Shown here piece after piece: positions 10,932 to 23,102 of a stretch of DNA of 64,000 bases (position 1 is the stretch's first letter; each line of letters starts with the position of its first letter). The stretch is from Bartonella bilalgolemi. GTDB lineage: Bacteria > Pseudomonadota > Alphaproteobacteria > Rhizobiales > Rhizobiaceae. The translations under genes were made by a program, and so were the position numbers. The notes under the pieces were generated by a model that saw nothing but the letters and a program-made list of their open reading frames with translations, had not been told where the DNA came from and did not search any database. The DNA lies in the NCBI RefSeq assembly GCF_023500045.1, contig NZ_JAMCOF010000005.1, positions 25,498-89,497 of the forward strand, given 5' to 3'.

Positions 10932-11816
10932 CTAATATTGGACGCGACGTTCAATCCAGCGGAATTGGATTAATGTTAAAATAATAACCATCAGCATTAA
11001 TATGGTTGATTGCGCAGCTGATGCACCAATCATTTGATTTTTAAAGCCATCTTCATACACTTTATAGACGATCGTGCTCGTTGCTCGTGCAGGTCCTCCA
11101 GAAGTCATGTTATCAATGATACCAAATGTATCAAACATGACATAATTGACATTGATAATCAGTAGAAAAAAAGTTGTTGGTGAAATTTGTGGAAAGATTA
11201 TCGTCCAAAATCGTTTAAAAGGACCGGCACCATCAATGGCAGCTGCTTCTATTTGCGAGTGAGGGACCGATTGAAGACCAGCAAGAAAAAAGAGAAAATT
11301 ATAGGAAATTTGTTGCCAACTAGCAGCAATTACAATTAAAATTATAGCTTGAACATTGTTAATACGATGGTTCCATATAATACCTATTTTTTTGAGGAAA
11401 AAAGGAAAAGTTCCGATAGTTGGATGAAAAATAAATAACCATAATATACCTGCTAATACAGGAGCAACAGCATATGGCCAAAGTAAAAGCGTAGTATAAG
11501 CTTTTTTTGCATAGATAACACGGTCAACAGAAACAGCTAGAAGAAGTGATATTGTCATTGAAACAAGTGTGACAGAAATAGAAAATATGATCGTTGTAAG
11601 CAGTGATTGTATATAAGTGGTGTCAGAAAAGACAGTTATGTAGTTTTCAAGACCAATAAAGGTTGTTGAAAATCCAAAAGGGTCTTCACGCTCAAAGGAT
11701 GATTTTATTGCTTGAGCGCCGGGCCAAAGAAAAAATAAAAAAGTTACCGCAAGTTGAGGAAAAAGTAGCCAATAAGGAAGTAGGCTATTTTTGAAATATG
11801 CGTGTTTTTCTTGCAT
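10932..11816 (-). CDS. ugpA: Glycerol-3-phosphate ABC transporter permease
   Basis: The 294-aa inner-membrane protein begins with a cytoplasmic stretch and a first membrane helix (YWLLFPQLAVTFLFFLWPG). It has the EAA loop QIEAAAIDGAGPFKRFW near residue 200 and belongs to the MalF/UgpA type. It forms the translocation pore with UgpE. It sits 98 bp behind ugpB, a common spacing where high expression of the binding protein is separated from that of the pore genes. Its ribosome-binding site (AAAGAG) is modest. Confidence 0.93.
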   Translation of the reverse strand: MQEKHAYFKNSLLPYWLLFPQLAVTFLFFLWPGAQAIKSSFEREDPFGFSTTFIGLENYITVFSDTTYIQSLLTTIIFSISVTLVSMTISLLLAVSVDRVIYAKKAYTTLLLWPYAVAPVLAGILWLFIFHPTIGTFPFFLKKIGIIWNHRINNVQAIILIVIAASWQQISYNFLFFLAGLQSVPHSQIEAAAIDGAGPFKRFWTIIFPQISPTTFFLLIINVNYVMFDTFGIIDNMTSGGPARATSTIVYKVYEDGFKNQMIGASAAQSTILMLMVIILTLIQFRWIERRVQY

Positions 11817-11914
11817 GTGCAGGGCTCTTTAATAAGAGTCATCGGGAAAAGAGAATTGAAATATATCGATTTTCAAGATCTAATTTTTCAACTTTGAATA
11901 ATGATCATGAAATG

Positions 11915-13240
11915 TTAATGATTAGCTTTTTCAAATTCACGTAAAAGTTTATTACCACGTTTAACTACTTCATCTAACCCCTCTTTTGGTGATTTAGAAC
12001 CATTCAGAACAGCTTCCAATTCTTGATCAAGGATCGAACGAATTTGTGGTAAGCTACCAAATCTTATTCCTTTTGAATTTTCTGTTTGTGGATTTAAATT
12101 GATTTGTTGAATAGCAATATTTATACCTGGATTCTTATCATAAAAATTTTGGTCTCTACTTAATTCGTAAGCAGCTTTTGTGAGAGGAAGGTATCCTGTT
12201 TTTTGATGCCACTTAACTTGATTATTTGTTTGCGAGAGAAATTTAAGAAAAGCTGCTGCACCTGCATATTCTTTAGATGTATGACCTTTCAAAGTCCAAA
12301 TAGAGGCGCCACCAATAATTGAGTTTTGTGGTGCATCTTTTACATCATCATAATAGGGAAGCATACCAAATCCAACATTAAATTGGGCTTCTGAAATAAT
12401 TCCACCGAGTGATCCTGATGATTGTATTAAAATTGCACAGCTTTGTGCCATAAACATTGGTACTGAATCGAGTGCACCAGCTGGACCACCGTAACGAAAG
12501 ATTCCTTTATCTGACCATTTTTTAAGATCTGTCCACATGCGTATTTGCAAAGGACCGTTCAATGTTAGTTCTGCATCAAGTCCATCAAGACCATTTCTTT
12601 TTGTTCCTACAGGAATGTTATGAAATACTGAAAAATTTTCTATGCCAATCCATTGTGCAGCATAAGTCATTGTGAAACCACAATTCGCAGCTTTGTTATC
12701 AATAATTTTTTTTGAAAAATTTTCTATATCTTTCCATGTTTTAGGCGGTTGTTCTGGATTAAGCCCAGCTTTTTTAAAAATATCCTTATTATAAAAAAGA
12801 ATTGGTGCTGAAACATTAAATGGCATAGAGAGCATCCGTCCCTGAGCGTCAGAATAATAGCTACTAATAGCAGGTAAATAGTCTAAGGTATCGAATTCTT
12901 GCTGTGTATCAGCCATGAGCTGGTAAAGTGGATAGACCGCACCTTTTGCAGCCATCATAGTACCTGTGCCAACGTCATAAATTTGGGCAAGAACCGGTTG
13001 TTGTTTCCCTCGAAATGCTGCGATAAGTGATACCATACTTTCTTCATACTCACCGCGGAATGAAGGAACAATTTTATAATCAGATTGGGTTTTATTAAAA
13101 TCATTAATAAGATTTTCTGTTTGTTTTCCTAGGTCTCCACTCATAGAGTGCCAAAAGCTGATTTTTGTTTGTGTGAAACCCGTTGTTGCCGCAGTTATAG
13201 CAATCATAAATGCTGCTAAGGAAAGATAAAGACGATTCAT
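11915..13240 (-). CDS. ugpB: Glycerol-3-phosphate ABC transporter periplasmic binding protein
   Basis: The 441-aa protein has a Sec signal peptide, with a basic N-terminus, a hydrophobic core and probable cleavage near residues 21-23 (ATTGFTQ). The mature domain starts ISFWHSMSG and contains PVLAQIYDVGTGTMM and MLSMPFNVSAP, typical of UgpB in the extracellular solute-binding family 1. It captures glycerol-3-phosphate and glycerophosphodiesters in the periplasm. It is the first gene of the operon. In enteric bacteria the operon is PhoB-controlled, but I see no convincing Pho box upstream here. Confidence 0.94.
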   Translation of the reverse strand: MNRLYLSLAAFMIAITAATTGFTQTKISFWHSMSGDLGKQTENLINDFNKTQSDYKIVPSFRGEYEESMVSLIAAFRGKQQPVLAQIYDVGTGTMMAAKGAVYPLYQLMADTQQEFDTLDYLPAISSYYSDAQGRMLSMPFNVSAPILFYNKDIFKKAGLNPEQPPKTWKDIENFSKKIIDNKAANCGFTMTYAAQWIGIENFSVFHNIPVGTKRNGLDGLDAELTLNGPLQIRMWTDLKKWSDKGIFRYGGPAGALDSVPMFMAQSCAILIQSSGSLGGIISEAQFNVGFGMLPYYDDVKDAPQNSIIGGASIWTLKGHTSKEYAGAAAFLKFLSQTNNQVKWHQKTGYLPLTKAAYELSRDQNFYDKNPGINIAIQQINLNPQTENSKGIRFGSLPQIRSILDQELEAVLNGSKSPKEGLDEVVKRGNKLLREFEKANH

Positions 13241-13564
13241 GATTCATCCCTTTTTGAATTGATGGAGCACGGTTTTCTCAGGACTATTAATGTAATTCAT
13301 AAATATATCATGATGGTTCTCTTTCAGAAAGATGCCAATTCATTTAAACATGAACTATGCAAAGGTCAAACGAATTTGTGTAAATTGACCAGTTTTCAAC
13401 TTTTGTAATTGTCTGGATGTGATTGTAATAGCCGGCATTATAAAATGGCAATGATTCCAAAAAAAATGAAAAAAGATAATCAGAGAGGCAAACAGTCAAG
13501 GATTCTCATATGAGGTGATATAATCTTTAGGTTGATTGTTTACATTCCAATAATATTACCTGTC
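13241..13564. other. Intergenic region between ugpB and the metal transporter
   Basis: This 324-bp AT-rich stretch should hold the ugpB promoter, because the metal-transporter genes on the same strand end at its far side. I see no ORF with a ribosome-binding site, no clear Pho box and no T-tailed hairpin. Confidence 0.6.
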
Positions 13565-14476
13565 TTAACGTTCAGTTATAGCGTTAATGATGGTGTTAAC
13601 ATTGTATTCCATCATATCAAGGTAAGTTGCAGCAGGGCCTCCTTTTTCGGATAAGGCATCGGAATAAAGTATGCCACCAATTTTTAAACCTGTTTCTTTT
13701 GAAATTTGTTCTATAAGACGAGGATTAGAGATATTTTCAACAAATAATGCGGATACTTTATTGTTTTTAATTTGTTTAATAAGTTTAGCAACATCTGCTG
13801 CAGTAGCTTCTTTTGAAGCGCTTTCGGGAGAAATGATGGTGAGTCCATATTCATGAGCAAAATAACCAAAGGCATCGTGAGATGTAATAATGGTTCTCTT
13901 ATCTTTCGGGATAGTGGAAATTCGTGTTGTAATGGTTGTATGCAGTGCTTTTAGTTTTTGAATATAAGTCTGAGCATTTTTATTATAATTTTCACATGAT
14001 TGTTGATCGATTTTACAAAGAGCGGCGGCAATATTTTTGACGTAAGTTTCAACATTAGGAATAGCTTGCCAAGCATGTGGATCAATATTGCTGTGGTGAT
14101 GTGTCCTATTGCGTTTTTCGTATTTAATTTCTAATGGGGGAATATTAGCACTGACTTCCACAAGAAGCGCTTTTGTTCCAGTTGCTATCGTAAGCCGATT
14201 TATGAAATCTTCTAAATATAGACCGTTGATGAAAATAATATGAGCATTTTTAATAGTTTTTGCATCACGAGGTGTAGGCTCGTAACTATGGATGCTTGTA
14301 TTGGGACCAACAAAGGTAGTGATCGAGATATGATGGTCTCCTACATTTTTTACTAAGTCTGTAAGAATGGAAAAGCTTGTGACAACATTAATTTTTTGAT
14401 GCGCAGTGGCAGAAAGTGGAAAGAGAAGTAATAGAATAGAGTTCAGCAGAACAAATTGTTTAGCAAATTTATGCAT
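13565..14476 (-). CDS. Periplasmic Zn/Mn-binding protein of a metal ABC importer (TroA family)
   Basis: The 303-aa protein has a signal peptide (cleavage about residue 25, ATAHQ) and the cluster A-I fold. Likely metal ligands are His in SIHSYEPTP, His in DPHAW, Glu in ISPESAS and Asp in YSDALS. This His-His-Glu-Asp set is typical of Mn/Fe-type binding proteins (PsaA/SitA/YfeA). A short HHH run before DPHAW and Zur-like sites upstream of the operon argue for zinc, so the metal remains open. It is the last gene of a three-gene operon and overlaps the permease gene by 8 bp. Confidence 0.88.
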   Translation of the reverse strand: MHKFAKQFVLLNSILLLLFPLSATAHQKINVVTSFSILTDLVKNVGDHHISITTFVGPNTSIHSYEPTPRDAKTIKNAHIIFINGLYLEDFINRLTIATGTKALLVEVSANIPPLEIKYEKRNRTHHHSNIDPHAWQAIPNVETYVKNIAAALCKIDQQSCENYNKNAQTYIQKLKALHTTITTRISTIPKDKRTIITSHDAFGYFAHEYGLTIISPESASKEATAADVAKLIKQIKNNKVSALFVENISNPRLIEQISKETGLKIGGILYSDALSEKGGPAATYLDMMEYNVNTIINAITER

Positions 14477-15359
14477 GTTGTTTTCTTATGATGGAAAGGA
14501 TGTATAGAAAAGGGCGAGGGAACCAGGTTGCAATGAGTCCAGGTGGGCTTATAAGACAGGTAAGAAGATAGATAGATCCTGCAACTGTAATGATAGACGC
14601 ACCAGAGGGCAAGGATGTATGAAAAGAGAGCAGGAGACCAAATACACTGGAAGTTATTCCTAAAATAATTGATAATATACAGATAGGGCCCAAACGCGAA
14701 AGCCAAAAACGGGCAGTGATCGCTGGAATCATCATAATGCCGATGGACATAAGTGTTCCTAATGATTGAAAACCACCAACTAGGTTTAATACCATAAGTC
14801 CAAGTAATAACATGTGAACATATTTTCCTAGTGGAGAGAGTGATTTAAAAAATAGTGAATCAAAGCTTTCTACTACAAGAGCTCGCCAAAAAATACACAG
14901 ATTAGTTATTGTTATGAGCATTATAACAGTAATTAGCCAAATGGCCTGTGTATTAATAGAAAGCACTGAACCGAATAAAAGATGCAATAAGTCAATTGTT
15001 GATCCTTTGAGAGAAATAATCATGACACCTATTGCTAATGCAAAAAGATAGAAGACAGTCATTGAGGCATCTTCTTTTTGAAAACTATTTCGCGAAATCA
15101 AGGTAGCTGCTAATGCGACAATAATACCAGCTCCAACTCCACCAAGAGTCATGAATATGGGAGAAAAACCACAGAAAAGAAAAGCGACGGCGACACCAGG
15201 AAGAATAGCGTGTGATATTGCGTCACCTGTTAAACTCATACCACGTAACATTAAAAATACCCCAATAGGGCAGGCACTGATCGTTAATAAAATGGAGCCA
15301 ATTAAAGCATTTTGCATAAATTGGAAATCAATAAAAGGTGCGAGAAAAAATGCGTACAC
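14469..15359 (-). CDS. Metal ABC transporter permease (ABC-3 family)
   Basis: The 296-aa hydrophobic protein has about eight membrane segments. It carries the ABC-3 hallmarks LMLRGMSLTGDAISHAILPG near residues 37-56 and GTLMSIGIMMIPA near 205. It forms the channel for Zn, Mn or Fe import with the neighbouring ATPase and binding protein. The start is a GTG. The reading LAPFIDFQFM right behind it matches the usual N-terminus of this family, although the ribosome-binding site is weak. It lies 16 bp after the ATPase gene. Confidence 0.87.
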   Translation of the reverse strand: MYAFFLAPFIDFQFMQNALIGSILLTISACPIGVFLMLRGMSLTGDAISHAILPGVAVAFLFCGFSPIFMTLGGVGAGIIVALAATLISRNSFQKEDASMTVFYLFALAIGVMIISLKGSTIDLLHLLFGSVLSINTQAIWLITVIMLITITNLCIFWRALVVESFDSLFFKSLSPLGKYVHMLLLGLMVLNLVGGFQSLGTLMSIGIMMIPAITARFWLSRLGPICILSIILGITSSVFGLLLSFHTSLPSGASIITVAGSIYLLTCLISPPGLIATWFPRPFLYILSIIRKQHA

Positions 15360-15375
15360 GTGTAGATAATCCAGA

Positions 15376-16116
15376 TTAGATAAAATTACTTGACAGAAAA
15401 GGCTCGTGTTTGTGAATTGATATGGAAAAATTAGGTATGAGAGGTGACGTGATAGGATGATTATTGGCGCTTAATAAGTGTGTCGTTTCTCCATAAAAAG
15501 CGTGTTGTTTATTGATATGAATCATTTGTGGAAAATATTCTTGAACAGTAAGAGAATCATGAAGCGCTATAAGAATTGTGCGACCTTTTTGTTGCCAATG
15601 AGTAATCAGTTTTAGGAGATCCTTTTGGGTTTTAAGATCCACACCGTTGAAAGGCTCATCAAGCAATATAATATCCGAATCTTGGACAATAATACGTGCA
15701 AAAAGAGCACGTTGTAATTGCCCATTTGATAGTGTGTTAAGTGAACGGTGAGCAAGTGCTGTAAGTCCAACTATTTCTAGTGCATTTTGAATTTTATATT
15801 GGTAGGAATGTTGGCTTTTCCATAATCCACAGAAAGACCATAATCCCATTTTAACGAGTGTTTCTACATCAACTGGGAATGTTCGATCAATGTCACAGTA
15901 TTGGCCAAGGTAAGCAATACGGCTTTTCGTTAGTTTTGTAATTTTACCACTGATCGGTTTAATTAATCCGGCAATAGCTTTAAGAAGTGTAGATTTCCCA
16001 GAACCGTTATCACCGGTTATTGCAATTAATGAATTTTTTGTCAGTTTTGCTGAAAACTTTTTTATAACAATTCTGTTTGTGTAACCTAATACCACATTAT
16101 TGAATTGTAAGCTCAT
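15376..16116 (-). CDS. Metal ABC transporter ATP-binding protein
   Basis: The 246-aa ATPase has Walker A GDNGSGKST, a Q-loop in AYLGQ, a slightly degenerate signature (LSNGQLQRALFARI, Asn for the usual Gly), Walker B IILLDEP and switch His in ALHDS. It energises the metal permease encoded next. It is the first gene of the operon, 39 bp behind a pair of Zur-box-like sequences. An extra C-terminal tail of about 30 residues holds several His, perhaps incidental. Confidence 0.88.
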   Translation of the reverse strand: MSLQFNNVVLGYTNRIVIKKFSAKLTKNSLIAITGDNGSGKSTLLKAIAGLIKPISGKITKLTKSRIAYLGQYCDIDRTFPVDVETLVKMGLWSFCGLWKSQHSYQYKIQNALEIVGLTALAHRSLNTLSNGQLQRALFARIIVQDSDIILLDEPFNGVDLKTQKDLLKLITHWQQKGRTILIALHDSLTVQEYFPQMIHINKQHAFYGETTHLLSANNHPITSPLIPNFSISIHKHEPFLSSNFI

Positions 16117-16154
16117 ATTGATACCATTCTTTTTAAAATATTTTCAAATATGTT

Positions 16155-16199
16155 ATGTTATATAATTACATATGTCAATAAAATGTTATATTATATCTT
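16155..16199 (-). promoter_or_regulatory. Two tandem Zur-box-like sites before the metal ABC operon
   Basis: From memory, the proteobacterial Zur box is ATGTTATA-N-TATAACAT. The segments 16155-16171 and 16183-16199 each match 14 of 16 defined positions. They lie 39-83 bp upstream of the ATPase start, where a repressor would act. The background is very AT-rich, so chance matches are more likely than usual, and no Zur gene is in the window. Confidence 0.45.
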
Positions 16200-16204
16200 T
16201 TGCT

Positions 16205-16821
16205 TTTAGGAGACTTTTCATGGCAATGGGAATATTGTAGAAAATTTAAAATAGCTTTGAATTTCTCTTGACGAAATCATGTCTATGTATACTATATATA
16301 GTATTAGAATGGTCAGTGATTCAAAATAAATGCTAAATGCTAAATGTGAATACATTGTTCATTTTATCGCAATCAGATTATTTCATAGTGAAGTACCATA
16401 TATTTTTAGAGTAGCAGTTCAATTAGAATGTCACCTTAGGGGAGTTTTTTTGTTCATTGTCTATGTATTAAAGTTTTTTGTGCTGGAAAACAAACGAAAG
16501 CACCAACAAAGTGGCTGTAAAGGCTAAAAAGACAGTTGGCTTTATGGTACTTTTAATTAAAAACAGTGAAACGAGAAAATGCTAGTAGGTAGTTGTTGTA
16601 TAACGGAGAACAGTTATTTTAGGACTGTAAGCCGTTTCTTCGTTTGTGCTATGTTTATTTTAAGGAAATGTAGTGATTTAAAGCTACGTTCGTCAGCTTG
16701 TAAGTCATTTTAATTGAAATATGACTAAGTATTTTGGTATGTAATTATTGTGTAAATGTTATGAAATTATCATAATTAATTTGTTTCTAAATTATTTTTT
16801 AAATTATGAAAGTTGAAAAGA
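16205..16821. other. Long non-coding leader between the metal operon and nrdH
   Basis: About 600 bp separate the divergent metal-transporter promoter from nrdH. It holds the putative nrd promoter and NrdR site at 16268-16304, leaving about 520 bp of possible untranslated leader. A 65-codon frame at 16330-16527 lacks a ribosome-binding site and has no protein-like features, so I do not call it. I recognise no riboswitch family here. Confidence 0.5.
16268..16304 (+). promoter_or_regulatory. Putative nrd promoter overlapped by an NrdR-box-like palindrome
   Basis: ATACTATATATAGTAT at 16289-16304 is a perfect 16-bp palindrome. It agrees with the NrdR box (ACACWATATWTWGTGT type) at all core positions, 14 of 16 overall. 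A TTGACG -35-like element at 16268-16273 places the -10 region (around 16290-16296) inside the palindrome, as expected for repression by NrdR-ATP/dATP. NrdR boxes usually occur in pairs; I see only one good copy. nrdHIEF is the first downstream operon on this strand. Confidence 0.55.
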
Positions 16822-17043
16822 ATGATCACTATTTATAGTAAACCATCTTGTGTTCAATGTGATGCTACCTATCGTGCTTTTGATGCTAAGGGTGTTGATT
16901 ATAATGTTATTGATATTTCTCGTGATGAACAAGCGTATAATTTTGTTCAATCTTTAGGATATCGTCAAGTGCCTGTAGTAGTTTGCGATGATAATCATTG
17001 GTCTGGTTTTAGACCAGATATGATTAATGGTCTTTGTGGCTAA
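16822..17043 (+). CDS. nrdH: Glutaredoxin-like protein NrdH
   Basis: The 73-aa thioredoxin-fold protein has the NrdH-type redox motif CVQC (Cys 10 and 13), then YRQVPVVV with the cis-Pro and the SGFRPD tail that lets NrdH be reduced by thioredoxin reductase. It supplies electrons to NrdEF. A TTG nine bases upstream is in frame, but the ATG at 16822 is preceded by GAAAG at nine bases and gives the usual N-terminus. Its stop overlaps the nrdI start (TAATG). Confidence 0.94.
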   Translation: MITIYSKPSCVQCDATYRAFDAKGVDYNVIDISRDEQAYNFVQSLGYRQVPVVVCDDNHWSGFRPDMINGLCG

Positions 17044-17422
17044 TGGGGCTTATTGTTTATTATTCGAGTGCAACGGGTAATACTGAATATTTTGTTTCTC
17101 AGCTTGATCAACGACTTTTCAAAATTGATAAAAAAAATCCATCAATATTGGTTAATGAGCCGTACGTGTTAGCTGTACCTACTTATGCAGATGGTAAAGG
17201 TAGATTGGCTGTACCAAAAGCAGTGATTCATTTTCTTAATGAAGTGGAAAACCGTGAATTGGTTCGTGGTGTCATTGGTGGTGGAAATCGCAATTTCGGT
17301 TGTTATTATAATTTAGCGAGCAAGATAATTGCAGAGAAATGTTGTATACCTTGTCTCTATCGTTTTGAGCTTCGAGGAACTGAGGAAGACGTTATTTGTG
17401 TTAAAAAGGGATTGGAAAAGTT

Positions 17423-17435
<13 letters not shown>
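17043..17435 (+). CDS. nrdI: NrdI flavodoxin-like protein
   Basis: The 130-aa protein begins [17 protein letters not shown], the phosphate-binding FMN loop of NrdI. It later has the GGGNRNFG segment close to the flavin. NrdI supplies the oxidant that assembles the dimanganese-tyrosyl radical cofactor of NrdF. The ATG overlaps the nrdH stop by one base, and the 3' end overlaps nrdE by 13 bp, so the operon is tightly coupled. An in-frame upstream TTG inside nrdH is less likely. Confidence 0.94.
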
Positions 17436-21418
<3,983 letters not shown>

Positions 21419-21422
<4 letters not shown>

Positions 21423-22498
21423 CTACGTTGATCCATTTCTGTAAGGAGTGTCGTCTGATGATCAGAAATGAGTGCATTAATCAGCTCATTTAAATCTCCT
21501 TCCATGATACGATCAAGTTTATATAGAGTCAGATTAATACGATGGTCAGTTACACGTCCTTGTGGAAAATTATAGGTGCGAATACGTTCTGATCGATCAC
21601 CAGAGCCAACTTGAGTTTTGCGGGATGCTGAACGTTCACTCTCTGCTTTTTGTCGTTCAATATCGAATAAACGCGCACGTAAAATTTGGAGTGCGCGTGC
21701 GCGGTTTTGATGTTGTGATTTTTCTGCTTGAACAACCATAATTCCTGTTGGTATATGCGTAATACGGACAGCTGAATCAGTTGTATTGACATGCTGCCCA
21801 CCTGCACCAGATGCACGCATTGTATCAATGCGGATATCTTCTGGGCAAATTTCAATATCAATTTCTTCCGCTTCTGGTAAAACTGCAACAGTGGCGGCTG
21901 ATGTGTGGATGCGTCCTCCTGTCTCTGTTTCAGGGATGCGTTGTACGCGATGGACACCTGATTCAAACTTAAGCTTAGAAAATACGCCTTTTCCTGAAAT
22001 GGCTGCTATAATTTCTTTATATCCACCAACTTCACCATCACTCAAAGAAATGACTTCAACTTTCCAGTTATGAGTATTAGCATAACGTTCATACATACGG
22101 AAAAGGTTTCCTGCAAAAAGTGCTGCTTCTGATCCTCCCGTTCCTGCTCGAATTTCAATAATAACGCTTTTTTCATCAGCAATATCTTTGGGCAAAAGAA
22201 GAATTTGGAGTTTTTGCTCAAGTTCCTGAATTTTTTGATATAATGATGATAGCTCTTCTTGAGCTAAATTACGCAATTCTGTGTCTGTTTGTGTATCACT
22301 TATTATAGTTTCGATATCTTCTATTTCTTTACAGAGAGAATTTAATGCTCGTATAGGAACTATAATTGGCTGTAATTCTGCGTATTCGGAAGCTAATTTT
22401 ACATATGTTTCCGCATTTGGGTTCTCAGCCATTTGGCTTTCAATTATTTTGAAGCGTTTTTCAAGTTGCTTCATGCGGTCTTGTGGCAAAGAAACCAT
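21419..22498 (-). CDS. prfA: Peptide chain release factor 1
   Basis: RF1 ends translation at UAA and UAG. The 359-aa protein has the GGQ motif in SGAGGQHVN (the Gln that PrmC modifies) and an N-terminal coiled domain. The codon-recognition region is around residues 180-200 ([11 protein letters not shown]). Its length is normal. The ribosome-binding site before the ATG is weak. Confidence 0.96.
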
Positions 22499-22671
22499 GG
22501 CAGTATCGGCCTAATTTATTGAATGTTAGAAGTTGATAATATTACACCATTATATTATTGTAGCGGGTAATAAAGAAGAAAAATACTCCTGCCAACCAAA
22601 TTTTAGAATAATTTATGTAAAACTTGATGTGCATAAGTAGTTTTTTTCATTATACACATAGGTTTATTAAT

Positions 22672-23085
22672 TTAGGATGTGCGTTTTTTTCCATAAATTT
22701 CAAGACGATGATGAACAATATTATAGCCAAGAGAATGGGCAATTTCTTCTTGCAACTTTTCAATGATAGCAGATTGAAATTCAATAGCTTCTCCTGTGTC
22801 TATATCAATAAGATGATCGTGATGTTCGCTTTTTGCTTGCTCAAAACGAGAAGGTCCCCCATTGAAGGCATGGCGATGAATAGTTCCATTTTCTTCTAAT
22901 GTTTTCATTGTGCGGTAAACAGTTGATAGCGAAATACTAGAGTCTATTTCATGAACACGCTGAAAAATTTCAAACGCATTCGGATGATCATCTGTATCGG
23001 CTAAAACGTCAAGAATGATACGTCTTTGACGCGTTACTCTTAGACCGGCAATTCGTAATTCTTTTTCATAACTTTGTTTATTCAT
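22672..23085 (-). CDS. Fur-family metalloregulator (Fur/Mur type)
   Basis: The 137-aa protein has the winged-helix Fur domain ([26 protein letters not shown]) and a C-terminal metal-binding and dimer domain with [13 protein letters not shown] and HHRLEIYGK. It contains no cysteine at all, so the structural CXXC zinc site of enteric Fur is missing. This fits the alphaproteobacterial Fur/Mur branch, which often senses Mn2+ or iron. A TTG 39 bases upstream lies inside secA; the ATG at 23085 gives the usual N-terminus. It follows secA by 17 bp and is probably cotranscribed with it. Confidence 0.85.
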   Translation of the reverse strand: MNKQSYEKELRIAGLRVTRQRRIILDVLADTDDHPNAFEIFQRVHEIDSSISLSTVYRTMKTLEENGTIHRHAFNGGPSRFEQAKSEHHDHLIDIDTGEAIEFQSAIIEKLQEEIAHSLGYNIVHHRLEIYGKKRTS

Positions 23086-23102
23086 TTTAATTTTTTTATT
23101 TT

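Noticed and set aside
13241..13564. Possible Pho box before ugpB
   Set aside because: No pair of CTGTCAT-like repeats could be found; phosphate control of ugp is not supported by sequence here.
16305..16340. Second NrdR box at one to three helical turns from the first
   Set aside because: The sequence on either side of the palindrome does not fit the consensus core.
16330..16527. 65-codon frame upstream of nrdH
   Set aside because: No ribosome-binding site, no domain and composition expected from AT-rich DNA; it lies in the long nrd leader.
21550..21966. 138-codon frame on the minus strand inside prfA
   Set aside because: Same-strand shadow of prfA in another frame; prfA has all conserved motifs.
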